Shown here: one piece after another, positions 1 through 7,788 of the stretch
Numbering within the stretch: the first letter of the stretch is position 1
Layout: each line of letters begins with the position of its first letter
Assembly (NCBI GenBank): GCA_022827195.1
Contig: JAJDTL010000029.1
Location: forward strand, 38,283 to 102,282
DNA: 64,000 nucleotides
From: Caldilineaceae bacterium
Lineage (GTDB): Bacteria > Chloroflexota > Anaerolineae > Caldilineales > Caldilineaceae
Direction of reading: 5' to 3'
The notes under the pieces: generated by a model
What the model was told of the DNA's origin: nothing
The model's input: only the letters and a program-made list of their open reading frames with translations
Database searches by the model: none
Translations under genes and position numbers: made by a program

Positions 1-2
1 TG

Positions 3-890
3 ACCAGCGTATCCTGGCCGGCCAACCCGTCGATTGTAGGCCAGCTGGTGGAAAAGGGCCTGCCGGTGCTTTCGGAGACGCCGCCGGCGGGCACGGTCGC
101 AGAAATGCATGCGCTGTGGGCTTTGCAGGAGCAGGGCGCCCGCATCCAAGTGGCGGAGCAGTATTGGCGTCAGCCCCACCATGCCGCCCGTCTCGCCTTC
201 GCGCACAGCGGCCGCTTGGGCTGCGTCAGCCAGGCCCAGGTCTCCGCCGCGCACGGCTACCACGGCATCAGCCTCATGCGCCGCTTTCTCGGCATCGGCG
301 CGGCTCCCGTTACCGTCTCCGCACGCCGCTTCTCCTCGCCCATTATTAAGGGCCCCGGCCGTAGTGGGCCGCCCGACAGCGAACATATCGCCGAATCCAC
401 GCAGCTCATCGCCAACTTCGACTTCGGCGACCGGCTCGGCGTCCTCGATTTCACCTCAGACCAGTATTTCTCGTGGATTCGCGGCCAGCGGCTGCTGGTG
501 CGGGGCGAGCGCGGCGAGATCATCGACGACCGCGCCGTCTACCTGGAGGACTTTCGCACACCAATTGAAGTTACATTCACCCGGCACAGCGCCGGCCCCG
601 GCGGAAACCTGGAAGGCAACTATCTCAAGGGCATCCAGGCCGGCGAGAAGTGGTGGTACCGCAACCCCACCATCCCCGCCGAACTGTCCGACGATGAGAT
701 CGCCGTCGCCGACATCCTGCTCCGCATGGCCGCCTACGTCAGCGGCGGCCCGGACGCCTATTCCCTCGCCGAGGCCTGCCAGGACCGCTACCTCGATATC
801 CTCGCCGCCGAGGCAGCCGACAGCGGACTGCCCGTCCGTTCCCAGCCGCAACCCTGGAGCGAAGCAGTCCCCGCCGCAGACGGGAGCTGA
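3..890 (+). CDS. Gfo/Idh/MocA-family oxidoreductase, C-terminal part (5' end outside window)
   Basis: The reading frame is open from base 3, upstream of the first possible GTG start at 48, so the gene continues from before the window. The visible part begins at the end of the Rossmann domain: a segment reading LPVLSETPPAG matches the position of the EKP motif of Gfo/Idh/MocA dehydrogenases, here as E-T-P. The remainder fits the alpha/beta C-terminal domain that builds the substrate pocket, including a conserved-looking AAHGYHGISLMR segment. Family members are NAD(P)-dependent dehydrogenases or reductases acting on sugars, inositols and related compounds. The substrate cannot be read from the sequence. 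The family call is fairly secure. Confidence 0.75.
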   Translation, partial: TSVSWPANPSIVGQLVEKGLPVLSETPPAGTVAEMHALWALQEQGARIQVAEQYWRQPHHAARLAFAHSGRLGCVSQAQVSAAHGYHGISLMRRFLGIGAAPVTVSARRFSSPIIKGPGRSGPPDSEHIAESTQLIANFDFGDRLGVLDFTSDQYFSWIRGQRLLVRGERGEIIDDRAVYLEDFRTPIEVTFTRHSAGPGGNLEGNYLKGIQAGEKWWYRNPTIPAELSDDEIAVADILLRMAAYVSGGPDAYSLAEACQDRYLDILAAEAADSGLPVRSQPQPWSEAVPAADGS

Positions 891-975
891 GCCCCTCCCT
901 CTCCCAGGCCGCGCCGAACGGACCCGCGCCCAATATTGCCGAACTGCCACGACGGCACACACCCCTACACGGCCT

Positions 976-1190
976 GACACGCGCGGTCGCGCCCCGACAA
1001 CGTCTTCTGCGAACGCCTGTGGCGCAGTGTCATGCACGAAAACATCTTTCTCAACCGGTTTACATGGAACCACAGTTGTACGCCGGGCTGGCCGCCCGGT
1101 TCGCTTTCTACAGCCATGAGAGACCGCGTCAAAGTCTCAACCAACGCACGCTGGCGGAAGAGCAGTTCGAGCTCTGTTCAAGGCCGGCCT
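976..1190 (+). pseudogene. IS3-family transposase remnant (C-terminal end, frameshifted)
   Basis: Three reading frames carry consecutive pieces of the C-terminal end of an IS3-family (rve integrase) transposase. Bases 976-993 give DTRGRA in frame 1. From 996 frame 3 gives DNVFCERLWRSVMHENIFL. After about 1065 frame 2 gives YAGLAARFAFYSHERPRQSL followed by NQRTLAE. Intact IS3/IS150-type transposases end with D-x-x-G-R-A-x-D-N-x-x-x-E-R-x-W-R-S-x, then F-Y-N-x-x-R-P-H-Q-S-L-x-x-x-T-P. The order and spacing match, with one single-base loss near 994 and another frame change near 1065. No N-terminal part or terminal inverted repeat was found, so this is a relic and cannot be functional. Confidence 0.75.
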
Positions 1191-1456
1191 CATGCGCCCA
1201 AGTGCACCTTATTCTTCCCATTTCGCGGTCTGACGATTGAGGCCAGCAGCAGGCCTCTCAAATTCATGGACCTGCGTCAGAATGTAAAGAAGGGGGGCGT
1301 ATTGACCCGACGTCAGCGGACTTCATGGGAGCGCTTTCGGACTCATTGATCGATTCACGACGAATTCCAGGACCGACAGATTAGGGCGGTATTTCGCGTC
1401 GTTTCGCGTCAGGAAGCGACCAGGCGGGATCCTGACGAAGCGCCGACCCCCAGCCT

Positions 1457-1478
1457 AGTGTGGGATGCAGCCTACACT
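1457..1478. repeat. Imperfect palindrome (hairpin)
   Basis: Two 11-base arms beginning AGTGT and ending ACACT pair around a TG/CA centre with one mismatch and one G-T pair. There is no loop and no T-run, so a terminator role is not supported. Confidence 0.4.
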
Positions 1479-1555
1479 TTAGGACGGAAATCGACCAGAG
1501 GGGGGATTCATGCCGGCGGCGGATGAAGTCGCTTGCCGGCTCTGGGAGAGGCAGA

Positions 1556-1576
1556 GGGCAGGTACGAGGCCTGCCC
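1556..1576. repeat. Palindrome GGGCAGG-N7-CCTGCCC
   Basis: Perfect 7-base arms GGGCAGG and CCTGCCC flank a TACGAGG loop. The layout resembles the palindrome at 33360-33385 (GGG..CAGG, CG-rich loop, CCTG..CCC), which suggests a dispersed intergenic palindromic family. Two copies are too few to prove it. Confidence 0.5.
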
Positions 1577-1685
1577 CTATCGAAGGCTTAGCGTTCGCTG
1601 ATTGGGAGGCGGAGCGCTGGGCCGTATTAGCAGAGGGCTACATCAGATCCTACACTCGGCGGTTGCATGGTATCAGGGGGGCGTT

Positions 1686-1705
1686 GCGGGGGGAGTCCCC
1701 CCCGC
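1686..1705. repeat. G/C-run palindrome
   Basis: GCGGGGGGA is followed after one base by TCCCCCCCGC, an almost perfect inverted repeat of homopolymer runs. It could form a very stable hairpin in RNA. There is no adjacent T-run and no gene ends just upstream. Confidence 0.4.
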
Positions 1706-1737
1706 ACAAGGGAGGGCCGAAACGGCCGTCCAACGGC

Positions 1738-1768
1738 AGTGGTCGGTGGCCAGTGGTCAGTGGTCGGG
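1738..1768. repeat. Short degenerate tandem repeat (TGGTCAG/TGGTCGG)
   Basis: Four adjoining variants of a GTGGTCGG/GTGGCCA/GTGGTCA unit make a low-complexity run. It is non-coding and has no evident role. Confidence 0.4.
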
Positions 1769-1961
1769 AACTGCGGGGGCCGGGTATGACACGGGGTGCA
1801 TTCGAGGCATAGGAATCGGTACCTCAGTTTTGGACTGCGTCCCTGTCGTGCACGCTCTTGGCGGATCGGGCCGGTCCGCTGTACAATATTGTCAACCGCT
1901 TGATGCACACTTCGACGCGGTCACCGAAGACCGACGTCCCTGATTGATGTAGATCAGACCA

Positions 1962-2861
1962 ATGGCAAAACTCCTTCTCTGTCACCCGCTCTTCCTCAGC
2001 CTGAATCCCGAAGAGCAGGCCCTCCAGAGCCCCTACTTCCCCCTCGGCCTACTCTATCTCGCCGGCTATGTGCGAGCCCAGGGCCACGACGTCGCCATCT
2101 TCGACGGCACCTTCGAAGAGGATGCGGCCGCCTTCGCCGCACGACTGGCCGTCGAACAACCGGACCTGGTCGGCATCTCGGCTGTGCTCCCCCTGCGCGA
2201 AATGGCCCTCACCCTGGCCGCCGACGCCAAGGCCGCCGGCATGCCGACCATTCTCGGCGGCCCGGACCCGACCAAGGATCCCGCCCACTATCTCCAATAC
2301 CCGCAGGTCGATCTGATCGTCCACCATGAAGGCGAGCAGACCCTGGACGCGCTGCTGCGGCTGGTGGATGCCGGCCCACTCACGGCCGAACTGCTGCGCC
2401 GCGAGCCGGGAATCGCGTTTCGAGACAGCGACGGTTCGGTCGTTGTCAACCAGCCGCGCCAGCTTATCGACAATCTCGACGAGTTGCCGCTGCCGGCGAG
2501 AGACCTGATCGACATGGACCGCTATCTCGACACCTGGCGCGAGGAGAACGGCTACTCATCGTTGACGATCGCCACATCCCGCGGCTGCCCCTATGGCTGC
2601 GACTGGTGCCGCGATTCGGTCCACGGGCAAGGTTTCCGCCAGCGCTCTCCGGAGAGCGTCGCTGCCGAAATGAAGCAGTTGAAAGAGACCTATGACATCG
2701 ACCGGCTACGCGTTGTCGATGATGTCGACGGCATCGAACGGGACTGGGTCGAAGGTTGGGCCGAGGCCGCAGAGGAGGCCGATGCCGCCATCCCCTTCGA
2801 GGCTCTCTACGACCTGGAACGCCAGGACCTGCCGATGCTCGACGTGCGGGATACGTTGTGA
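1962..2861 (+). CDS. Short B12-binding-type radical SAM protein
   Basis: The N-terminal half (about residues 1-140) looks like a cobalamin-binding Rossmann domain: a PFPLGL-type segment, GHDV, then DLVGISAVLP and a TILGGPDPT loop. The radical SAM core begins near 200 with the CX3CX2C cluster motif (Cys209, Cys213, Cys216, in the context SRGCPYGCDWC), which binds a [4Fe-4S] cluster and S-adenosylmethionine. Family members catalyse methyl transfers and other radical reactions. The protein stops at 299 residues, only about 83 after the cluster, whereas most relatives are 450 or more; the barrel is therefore incomplete, or this is a compact variant. A class I methyltransferase gene lies 81 bases downstream on the same strand. 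The substrate is unknown. Confidence 0.75.
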   Translation: MAKLLLCHPLFLSLNPEEQALQSPYFPLGLLYLAGYVRAQGHDVAIFDGTFEEDAAAFAARLAVEQPDLVGISAVLPLREMALTLAADAKAAGMPTILGGPDPTKDPAHYLQYPQVDLIVHHEGEQTLDALLRLVDAGPLTAELLRREPGIAFRDSDGSVVVNQPRQLIDNLDELPLPARDLIDMDRYLDTWREENGYSSLTIATSRGCPYGCDWCRDSVHGQGFRQRSPESVAAEMKQLKETYDIDRLRVVDDVDGIERDWVEGWAEAAEEADAAIPFEALYDLERQDLPMLDVRDTL

Positions 2862-2881
2862 AAAAAGCGCAACCAGTATCT

Positions 2882-2898
2882 CCCCACCGTGAGTGGGG
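2882..2898. other. Small hairpin after the radical SAM gene
   Basis: CCCCAC and GTGGGG pair around a five-base loop 20 bases after the stop codon. No T-run follows, so it may be a weak stabilising or terminating structure at most. Confidence 0.3.
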
Positions 2899-2942
2899 CC
2901 TTGCATGCGCCGCCGGATGACTCGGCAGCCGGAAACTGAACC

Positions 2943-3680
2943 TTGAAGGACTTCTTCTCTCACGGCTCACCCTTCCTCGGTCATCCGCTGTTGACGGCAG
3001 AACGAACCCAACGGGAAATCGACTTTCTGGTCGACGCTTTGGCACTCGGGCCCAACGCGCGCGTGCTGGACGTGGGCTGCGGCTTCGGGCGGCACACCAT
3101 TGAACTGGGACGGCTCAACTTCGGCGCGCTCGGCATCGACCCGGCGGCAGCCATGATCGAGGCGGCCAGGGCGCGGGCCGAAGAGGCAGGCGTGGCGGTC
3201 GAATTCCAACAGGTTGCCGGCGAAAACTTTGCCGGCGCGGGGCAGTTCGATGCTGCGATCTGCCTTTTCACTACTTTGGGACAGGTCGCGGCCGATTCGC
3301 GCGCGGACAATCGCGGGCTGCTCGCCGCAGTCGCCAACGCTCTCAAGACGGATGGCCTCTTCGCGCTGGAGCTGCCGCAGAAACAACCCGCTCTCGACGC
3401 GCTCAAGGCCTCTGAGCGGTTCGGCAGCGCGAGCAACTATACAGAGGTCCAGCGTAGTTACGACGCCGAAGCCGACCTTGTGACCGAACAGTTTCACGTC
3501 GTTACGCCGTCACAGACACAGACTTTCCGCTTGCGCTACCGCCTTTTCAGCCAGGAGGACGCCGCCGTTCTGCTTTGCGCGGCCGGTTTGCGGATCGGCC
3601 AGCGCTACGCCGGCTACACATGCGCTGAACTGACCGAAGACAGCCCGAACATGCTCCTGATCTGTGAACGATGCCTCTAG
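2943..3680 (+). CDS. Class I SAM-dependent methyltransferase
   Basis: The protein has 245 residues. The SAM-binding motif I (RVLDVGCGFGRHT, near residue 40) is followed by an acidic motif at about 65 (GIDPAAAMI) and a motif at about 100 (FDAAICLFTTLG), the usual order of methyltransf_25/11-type enzymes. Initiation is at TTG with no strong ribosome-binding site, so the start is uncertain by a few codons; the N-terminal PFLGHPLLTAERT segment is plausible for the family. The 3' end overlaps the following ABC permease start by 10 bases, which suggests co-transcription and coupling. The methyl acceptor is unknown. Confidence 0.75.
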   Translation: MKDFFSHGSPFLGHPLLTAERTQREIDFLVDALALGPNARVLDVGCGFGRHTIELGRLNFGALGIDPAAAMIEAARARAEEAGVAVEFQQVAGENFAGAGQFDAAICLFTTLGQVAADSRADNRGLLAAVANALKTDGLFALELPQKQPALDALKASERFGSASNYTEVQRSYDAEADLVTEQFHVVTPSQTQTFRLRYRLFSQEDAAVLLCAAGLRIGQRYAGYTCAELTEDSPNMLLICERCL

Positions 3681-4426
3681 ATTGGCTGACGCAGGACCTA
3701 CTCTATCTCCTGTTGCGCGGTCTGCTGCTCACAGTCGTGCTGACCGCGGCAACCGCAGGTCTGGCGCTGGTGGTGGGTGTCGCTGCCGGAACGATGCGCC
3801 TGTCCGCGAACCGGTTCGTGCGCGGGCTGGCGGTTGTGCACGTGGAGATGCACCGCAATATGCCGGCGCTCGTACTGATGATCATCTGGGCCTTTGCCCT
3901 GCCCAACCTGTTCCCCGCAGAGATGCGGCGAGGGCTCTTCTTCGACAACGACCTCCTCAATTGGATCAGCGGTTGGAGCGGGCTGTCACTGCCCTATTAC
4001 ACGCTGGCAGCGGGCATTGCGTTGGTCCTGAATACAAGCGCATACCTGGCAGAGCTGTTCCGAGCCGGCGTCGGCGCCATTCCCCAGCAACACGTTGACG
4101 CCGCCCGAACGCTCGGCGCGTCGCGGCTGGAGCTGTTCCGCCGCGTTCTGCTGCCTGAAGGCTTGCGCACCGCCTTTCCGGCCATTTCGACCCGCCTGAT
4201 TCACCATCTGAAAAATACTGCGCTGGCCGCGTTTGTCGCCACGCCTGAGTTCTTCCACAGCGCACAGACGGCGATCACCCGCACGTTCCTGGCGCTGGAG
4301 TTTCTGTTGCTGGCAGCCGCCGTCTACCTGCTGCTGGCATTCGCCTTTTCCGGTCTGTTGCGCTGGATAGAGAAACAGTGGCTGGCGGCCGGCAGCCGAC
4401 AGACGTCTCTGACCACCGCTCGCTAG
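3671..4426 (+). CDS. Amino-acid-type ABC transporter permease (HisM/GlnP family)
   Basis: A 251-residue inner-membrane protein with hydrophobic segments near 13-36, 60-80, 110-130 and 215-240. The cytoplasmic EAA-type loop is visible near 135-175 (AELFRAGVGAIPQQHVDAAR, then LGASRLELFRRVLLPEG), the surface that contacts the ATPase. Its size and loop fit polar-amino-acid (PAAT) permeases, which usually work as heterodimers, and a second permease follows after four bases. The substrate would be set by the lipoprotein receptor at 5365; it cannot be deduced beyond a polar or amino-acid-like compound. Confidence 0.85.
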   Translation: MPLDWLTQDLLYLLLRGLLLTVVLTAATAGLALVVGVAAGTMRLSANRFVRGLAVVHVEMHRNMPALVLMIIWAFALPNLFPAEMRRGLFFDNDLLNWISGWSGLSLPYYTLAAGIALVLNTSAYLAELFRAGVGAIPQQHVDAARTLGASRLELFRRVLLPEGLRTAFPAISTRLIHHLKNTALAAFVATPEFFHSAQTAITRTFLALEFLLLAAAVYLLLAFAFSGLLRWIEKQWLAAGSRQTSLTTAR

Positions 4427-4430
4427 ACGA

Positions 4431-5153
4431 ATGAACGATCATCTCGCCTTTCTGATAGAGAAACTGCCGGTCCTCCTGTTCGGGTTCCCGGGTCAGCGGC
4501 CCGGCGGCCTGACGCTCAGCCTGATCCTGGCCGTGCTGGCGGTAGCGGTCGGATTCTGTCTCGCCATGCCGGTCAGCGGCGCGGAGCGCGCTGGCTGGCG
4601 GCCGCTGCGCTGGTGCGCCGTCGCCTATGTCGAACTCTTCCGCGGCCTGCCCCTGATCCTGCTCTTGGTGCTCGTGCATCAGGGCCTCGGCGGCGTTCGT
4701 TTCGGGCTGGACTGGAGCCCGCGCATATCGGCGCTGGTGGCTTTGATTCTCTATTCCAGCGCCTACCAGGCTGAAATCCTGCGCGCCGGTCTGTCCACCG
4801 TACCCGTGGAACTTGTGGAGTCCGCCAGGCTCATGGGCAGCCGCCCGCGCCAGGTGTATTTGCTGATCAAGCTGCGATACGCGCTGCGGGTCATGCTGCC
4901 GGCTTTCACCGGCCAGGCCATCAGCCTGTTCAAAGACACATCGGTCGTTGTCGTCATCGGTGTGGCCGAAGTGATGACCGTCGCCCGCATGGCCCTGGGC
5001 GCGGATGTCACCAACGCCCCCTATTGGGTGACGATGTACAGCTTTGTCGGCGTTCTCTATTTCGTAATCGCCTTCACCCTTTCCCGCCTCTCGCAACGCT
5101 GGGAGCAGCGCAGCCGCCAGCCGGACCTCGTTCACTCGTTCTTCAGCTATTGA
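4431..5153 (+). CDS. Amino-acid-type ABC transporter permease, second subunit
   Basis: The 240-residue protein has the same fold as the preceding permease and presumably pairs with it. Hydrophobic spans lie near 25-45, 65-80, 100-115 and 205-225. The EAA loop is clear near 115-155 (AEILRAGLSTVPVELVESAR, then LMGSRPRQVYLLIKL). A segment SLFKDTSVVVVIGVAEV near 165-180 is typical of HisM/GlnP proteins. It lies four bases after the first permease. The receptor gene follows about 210 bases later, with a short tandem repeat in the gap. Confidence 0.85.
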   Translation: MNDHLAFLIEKLPVLLFGFPGQRPGGLTLSLILAVLAVAVGFCLAMPVSGAERAGWRPLRWCAVAYVELFRGLPLILLLVLVHQGLGGVRFGLDWSPRISALVALILYSSAYQAEILRAGLSTVPVELVESARLMGSRPRQVYLLIKLRYALRVMLPAFTGQAISLFKDTSVVVVIGVAEVMTVARMALGADVTNAPYWVTMYSFVGVLYFVIAFTLSRLSQRWEQRSRQPDLVHSFFSY

Positions 5154-5164
5154 ATCGCTCTCTC

Positions 5165-5200
5165 TTTGGCGATGAATTTGGCGAAGAATTTGGCGACAGA
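5165..5200 (+). repeat. Three 12-bp tandem repeats just after the permease gene
   Basis: Units TTTGGCGATGAA, TTTGGCGAAGAA and TTTGGCGACAGA lie end to end, starting 12 bases after the permease stop codon. The unit length is a multiple of three, like the 15-bp arrays after tpiA and rpsM. No regulatory role can be read from the sequence. Confidence 0.5.
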
Positions 5201-5364
5201 ACACATAATCTGAGCCGATTCTGCTTAAATGCGTACCGCTTCTTACAGTACTTACGGTTGCCGCTGTGTTAAGATTAGGTGCGCTGCTAACTGCACGTGT
5301 TGATAGTGCGCGTCTTGCAGTCAGCAACGTCATCAACGGCGTGACAGAAACAGGGGACGTTTCA

Positions 5365-6222
5365 ATGTCAACGAAGACACATTATTTGCTAGGGATCGCT
5401 CTACTTATTGCGGCGCTTGCTTTGAGCGCATGCCAACCGATCGCCCCGCTTCCAGCGAGCGGCGTCAGTTCTCTTGCCGACGAGATCGGCGCCCGCGGGA
5501 CAGTCCGCATCGGCGTGCGCAACGACAACCCGCCGCTGAGTTTTGTGACAGAGGACGGTGAATGGGTCGGTTTCGACGTCGACCTCGCCCATGCGATAGC
5601 CGCGGAAATGGGGCTGGAGCCCGAACTGATTGTTGTCGACGGCACGACCCGCATCAGCTTCCTGCAGGAGGGGCGGGTCGACATCTCGATCGCCAGCATG
5701 AACCACACGCGCAAACGGGACAATGCCATCGACTTCAGCATCACCTACTTCTGGGACAACCAGTCGTTCCTGGTGCGAACCGGCGACTACACGTCGATTG
5801 ACGAACTGATGGGCAAGAAGGTGGCCGCCAACGCCGGCAGCTCCGCCATCCCTTCCTGGTTCGCCTACAGCGCGGCGCAGGGCGGCCCGGAGCCGGAGAT
5901 TGTCGAGTTCAGCGACAAACTGGCCGCCATGCAGGCCCTGCGCGACGGCGCCGTCGAAGGCTACACCGAGGACAACATCACGATGTTGGCGCTTGCCGCG
6001 GGCGACCCTGCGCTTGAGCTTCTGCCCGGCGGCCACAATCCAGTTCAGTTCGGCATCGGCGTGCCCAACAACCAGTCAGCCTGGCGCGACCAGGTGAACT
6101 ACGCCTTGCAGGAGCTGTGGAAATCCGGTCTCTACCACGAGATCTACTTCCGCTGGTTCGAAGACCCGGATGCCCCGATCCAACTGCCGCTGGGCGGGCA
6201 GATGGAGGTCTGGCCCGAGTAA
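5365..6222 (+). CDS. ABC transporter substrate-binding lipoprotein (SBP_bac_3 family)
   Basis: Extracytoplasmic receptor of the transporter. The ATG at 5365 is preferred over in-frame starts further upstream because it follows AGGGGA at good spacing and gives a proper lipoprotein signal peptide: a short basic start, a hydrophobic core and the lipobox LSAC with Cys23. The mature protein (285 residues in total) opens with GTVRIGVRNDNPPLSF, then WVGFDVDLAHAIAAEMG and a DISIASMNHTRKR segment, the signature regions of periplasmic-binding-protein family 3, which bind polar amino acids, opines and similar solutes. It lies between the permease genes and the ATPase gene. Confidence 0.85.
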   Translation: MSTKTHYLLGIALLIAALALSACQPIAPLPASGVSSLADEIGARGTVRIGVRNDNPPLSFVTEDGEWVGFDVDLAHAIAAEMGLEPELIVVDGTTRISFLQEGRVDISIASMNHTRKRDNAIDFSITYFWDNQSFLVRTGDYTSIDELMGKKVAANAGSSAIPSWFAYSAAQGGPEPEIVEFSDKLAAMQALRDGAVEGYTEDNITMLALAAGDPALELLPGGHNPVQFGIGVPNNQSAWRDQVNYALQELWKSGLYHEIYFRWFEDPDAPIQLPLGGQMEVWPE

Positions 6223-6231
6223 TACAGAGCA

Positions 6232-7275
6232 ATGACATCCGTCTCGTTGGACAATCTATCCGTCATCTACGCGCCCGGTCCACAGGTACTGGGCAACGTC
6301 ACGTTGCGTGTCGAACCGGGCGAGCTCATGGTGCTGCTCGGCCCGTCCGGCAGCGGCAAGACGACCATGTTGCGCGTCCTGGCCGGTCTGCTGCAGCCAA
6401 GTGAAGGCGACATCCGCTTCGATGACCGCTCTGTGCTCGACGTACCGCCGGAAAGGCGGGGCGCGGTGATGGTCTTCCAGGAGCATGCGCTGTTCCCGTT
6501 CATGAACGTCGCTGCCAATGTCGCCTTCGGCCTGAAGATGCGTCGGATGGACCCTGGCGCGATTCGTAGCAGGGTGGCCGAAGCCCTGGCGGCCGTGCAG
6601 CTGGCCGGCTACGGGACGCGCTGGCCCGACGAGCTTTCCGGCGGTCAGCGGCAGCGCGTCGCGCTGGCGAGGGCGCTGGTCATCCAGCCGCGCGTGCTGT
6701 TGTTGGATGAACCTCTCAGCAGTCTTGAGCCGAGCCTGCGCGAAGAGCTGCGCGGCACAATCCGCACGCTGCAACAGCAGGCCGGCATCACGATGATCTT
6801 CGTCACGCACGACCAGACCGACGCGGTCGCGGTCGCGGACCGCATCTGCCTGTTGATGCAGGGCAGAGTACGTCAGACCGGCACGCCGCGCAGCTTCTTC
6901 GAACGCCCGGTAGATCGCGAAGTAGCCCGTTTCTTCGGCGGCATCAACTTCCTGCCGGGCATCAAACGCGGACGCATTGTCGAGACTACACTTGGCCCGC
7001 TGGAGGTGGAGGCAACGGACAGGCCGGACGGCGACGTGCTGGTGACGATCCGGCCTGAAGCCGTCGAGGTGGGACGCAACGGCCACAACAATCTGGTCGG
7101 TTCCGTCGAGTCATACAGCTTTCAGGGATTGGTGGCGCGCTGCGGCGCCGGCATCAGCGATACACAGCTGCAACTGACCGTACCGCCCTATCAGCGCTTT
7201 CACCGCGGTGAGAGAATCGTGCTGCATCTGCCGCGCGAGCGCATCCACCTGCTGCCGGTGGAACCGGAACGATGA
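6232..7275 (+). CDS. ABC transporter ATP-binding protein with C-terminal TOBE domain (PotA-like)
   Basis: The 347-residue nucleotide-binding subunit has a Walker A motif GPSGSGKTT near 38-46, a Q-loop in VFQEHALFPF, the ABC signature LSGGQRQR near 137, Walker B VLLLDEP followed by LSSLEP (S-L-E where D-loops usually read S-x-L-D), and an H-loop VTHDQ. Residues 240-347 form a TOBE-type regulatory or substrate-sensing domain (IRPEAVEVG, then a beta-rich tail). TOBE domains are typical of polyamine, iron, sulfate or sugar importers, whereas amino-acid permeases normally pair with short GlnQ-like ATPases; the combination here is unusual. It lies nine bases after the receptor gene and overlaps the following DoxX gene through ATGA. 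Confidence 0.85.
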   Translation: MTSVSLDNLSVIYAPGPQVLGNVTLRVEPGELMVLLGPSGSGKTTMLRVLAGLLQPSEGDIRFDDRSVLDVPPERRGAVMVFQEHALFPFMNVAANVAFGLKMRRMDPGAIRSRVAEALAAVQLAGYGTRWPDELSGGQRQRVALARALVIQPRVLLLDEPLSSLEPSLREELRGTIRTLQQQAGITMIFVTHDQTDAVAVADRICLLMQGRVRQTGTPRSFFERPVDREVARFFGGINFLPGIKRGRIVETTLGPLEVEATDRPDGDVLVTIRPEAVEVGRNGHNNLVGSVESYSFQGLVARCGAGISDTQLQLTVPPYQRFHRGERIVLHLPRERIHLLPVEPER

Positions 7276-7724
7276 GCGCTCAGACGCCCTTGTGGCCGGT
7301 TGCTGTCGCCCGGCCGATAATCGGCCTATTGTGGCTTTTCTCGCTGCGCTGGAAGCTGCCGCCCATTTTCATGCCGGCGGAAGGCCGCGGGCTGATGGAC
7401 TGGTTGCAACTGGAAGTAGCGCATGCCGCTTTTCCGCTCTACGGCCAATTGGTCGAGCAGGTCGTGCTGCCGAACTTCACGCTCTTTGCCTGGCTGATCT
7501 TCCTGGCGGAGTTGGCCGTCGGCCTCAGCCTGCTGACCGGCGCCTTCACCCGCATCGGCGCATTGCTGGGCCTGGCCATGGCCGTCAACCTCGGCATCGG
7601 CCTGTTGGAAGTGCCGGGCGAGTGGCCCTGGAGCTACGCCATGCTGGCGATGTGGCATGGTCTCTTTTTCGTAACCGACGCCGGCCGCGCTTGGGGCGTG
7701 GACGGTATGAGAAGCCGGGCCTAA
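7272..7724 (+). CDS. DoxX-family membrane protein
   Basis: The 150-residue protein has four predicted membrane segments (about 10-28, 70-90, 95-112 and 118-135) and the DoxX-like order of a small N-terminal helix, an AELAVGLSLLTGAFTRIGA segment and a C-terminal AGRAWGVD. DoxX/DoxD proteins include the membrane subunit of thiosulfate:quinone oxidoreductase, but most members have no known role. The start codon overlaps the ATPase stop as ATGA, so translation is probably coupled to the transporter operon. The YeeE/YedE gene follows after 64 bases. Confidence 0.7.
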   Translation: MSAQTPLWPVAVARPIIGLLWLFSLRWKLPPIFMPAEGRGLMDWLQLEVAHAAFPLYGQLVEQVVLPNFTLFAWLIFLAELAVGLSLLTGAFTRIGALLGLAMAVNLGIGLLEVPGEWPWSYAMLAMWHGLFFVTDAGRAWGVDGMRSRA

Positions 7725-7788
7725 GGCCGGAGAGCGCTCTCTTGCACTGCGCTGATGCCCCGGACTTCGCCAGAAAGAACGAACTCGT

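Larger units (their letters stand above)
1241..1961. other. Non-coding region with palindromes and low-complexity DNA
   Basis: About 720 bases with no convincing gene. Possible ORFs here (for example 1510-1812 and 1602-1943) give low-complexity, Gly/Arg/Pro-rich translations with no family resemblance. The stretch holds several short palindromes listed separately and a GGTCAGTGG-type low-complexity run, typical of decayed intergenic DNA next to an insertion-sequence relic. No clear promoter for the radical SAM gene at 1962 was identified. Confidence 0.5.

Noticed and set aside
1510..1812. A 100-codon open frame in the gene-poor region
   Set aside because: Low-complexity translation running through palindromic and repetitive DNA, no initiation signal and no family resemblance.
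5154..5364. A promoter for the ABC receptor gene near TTAAGAT at about 5269
   Set aside because: No -35 hexamer fits at 16-18 bases; the site is too weak to list.
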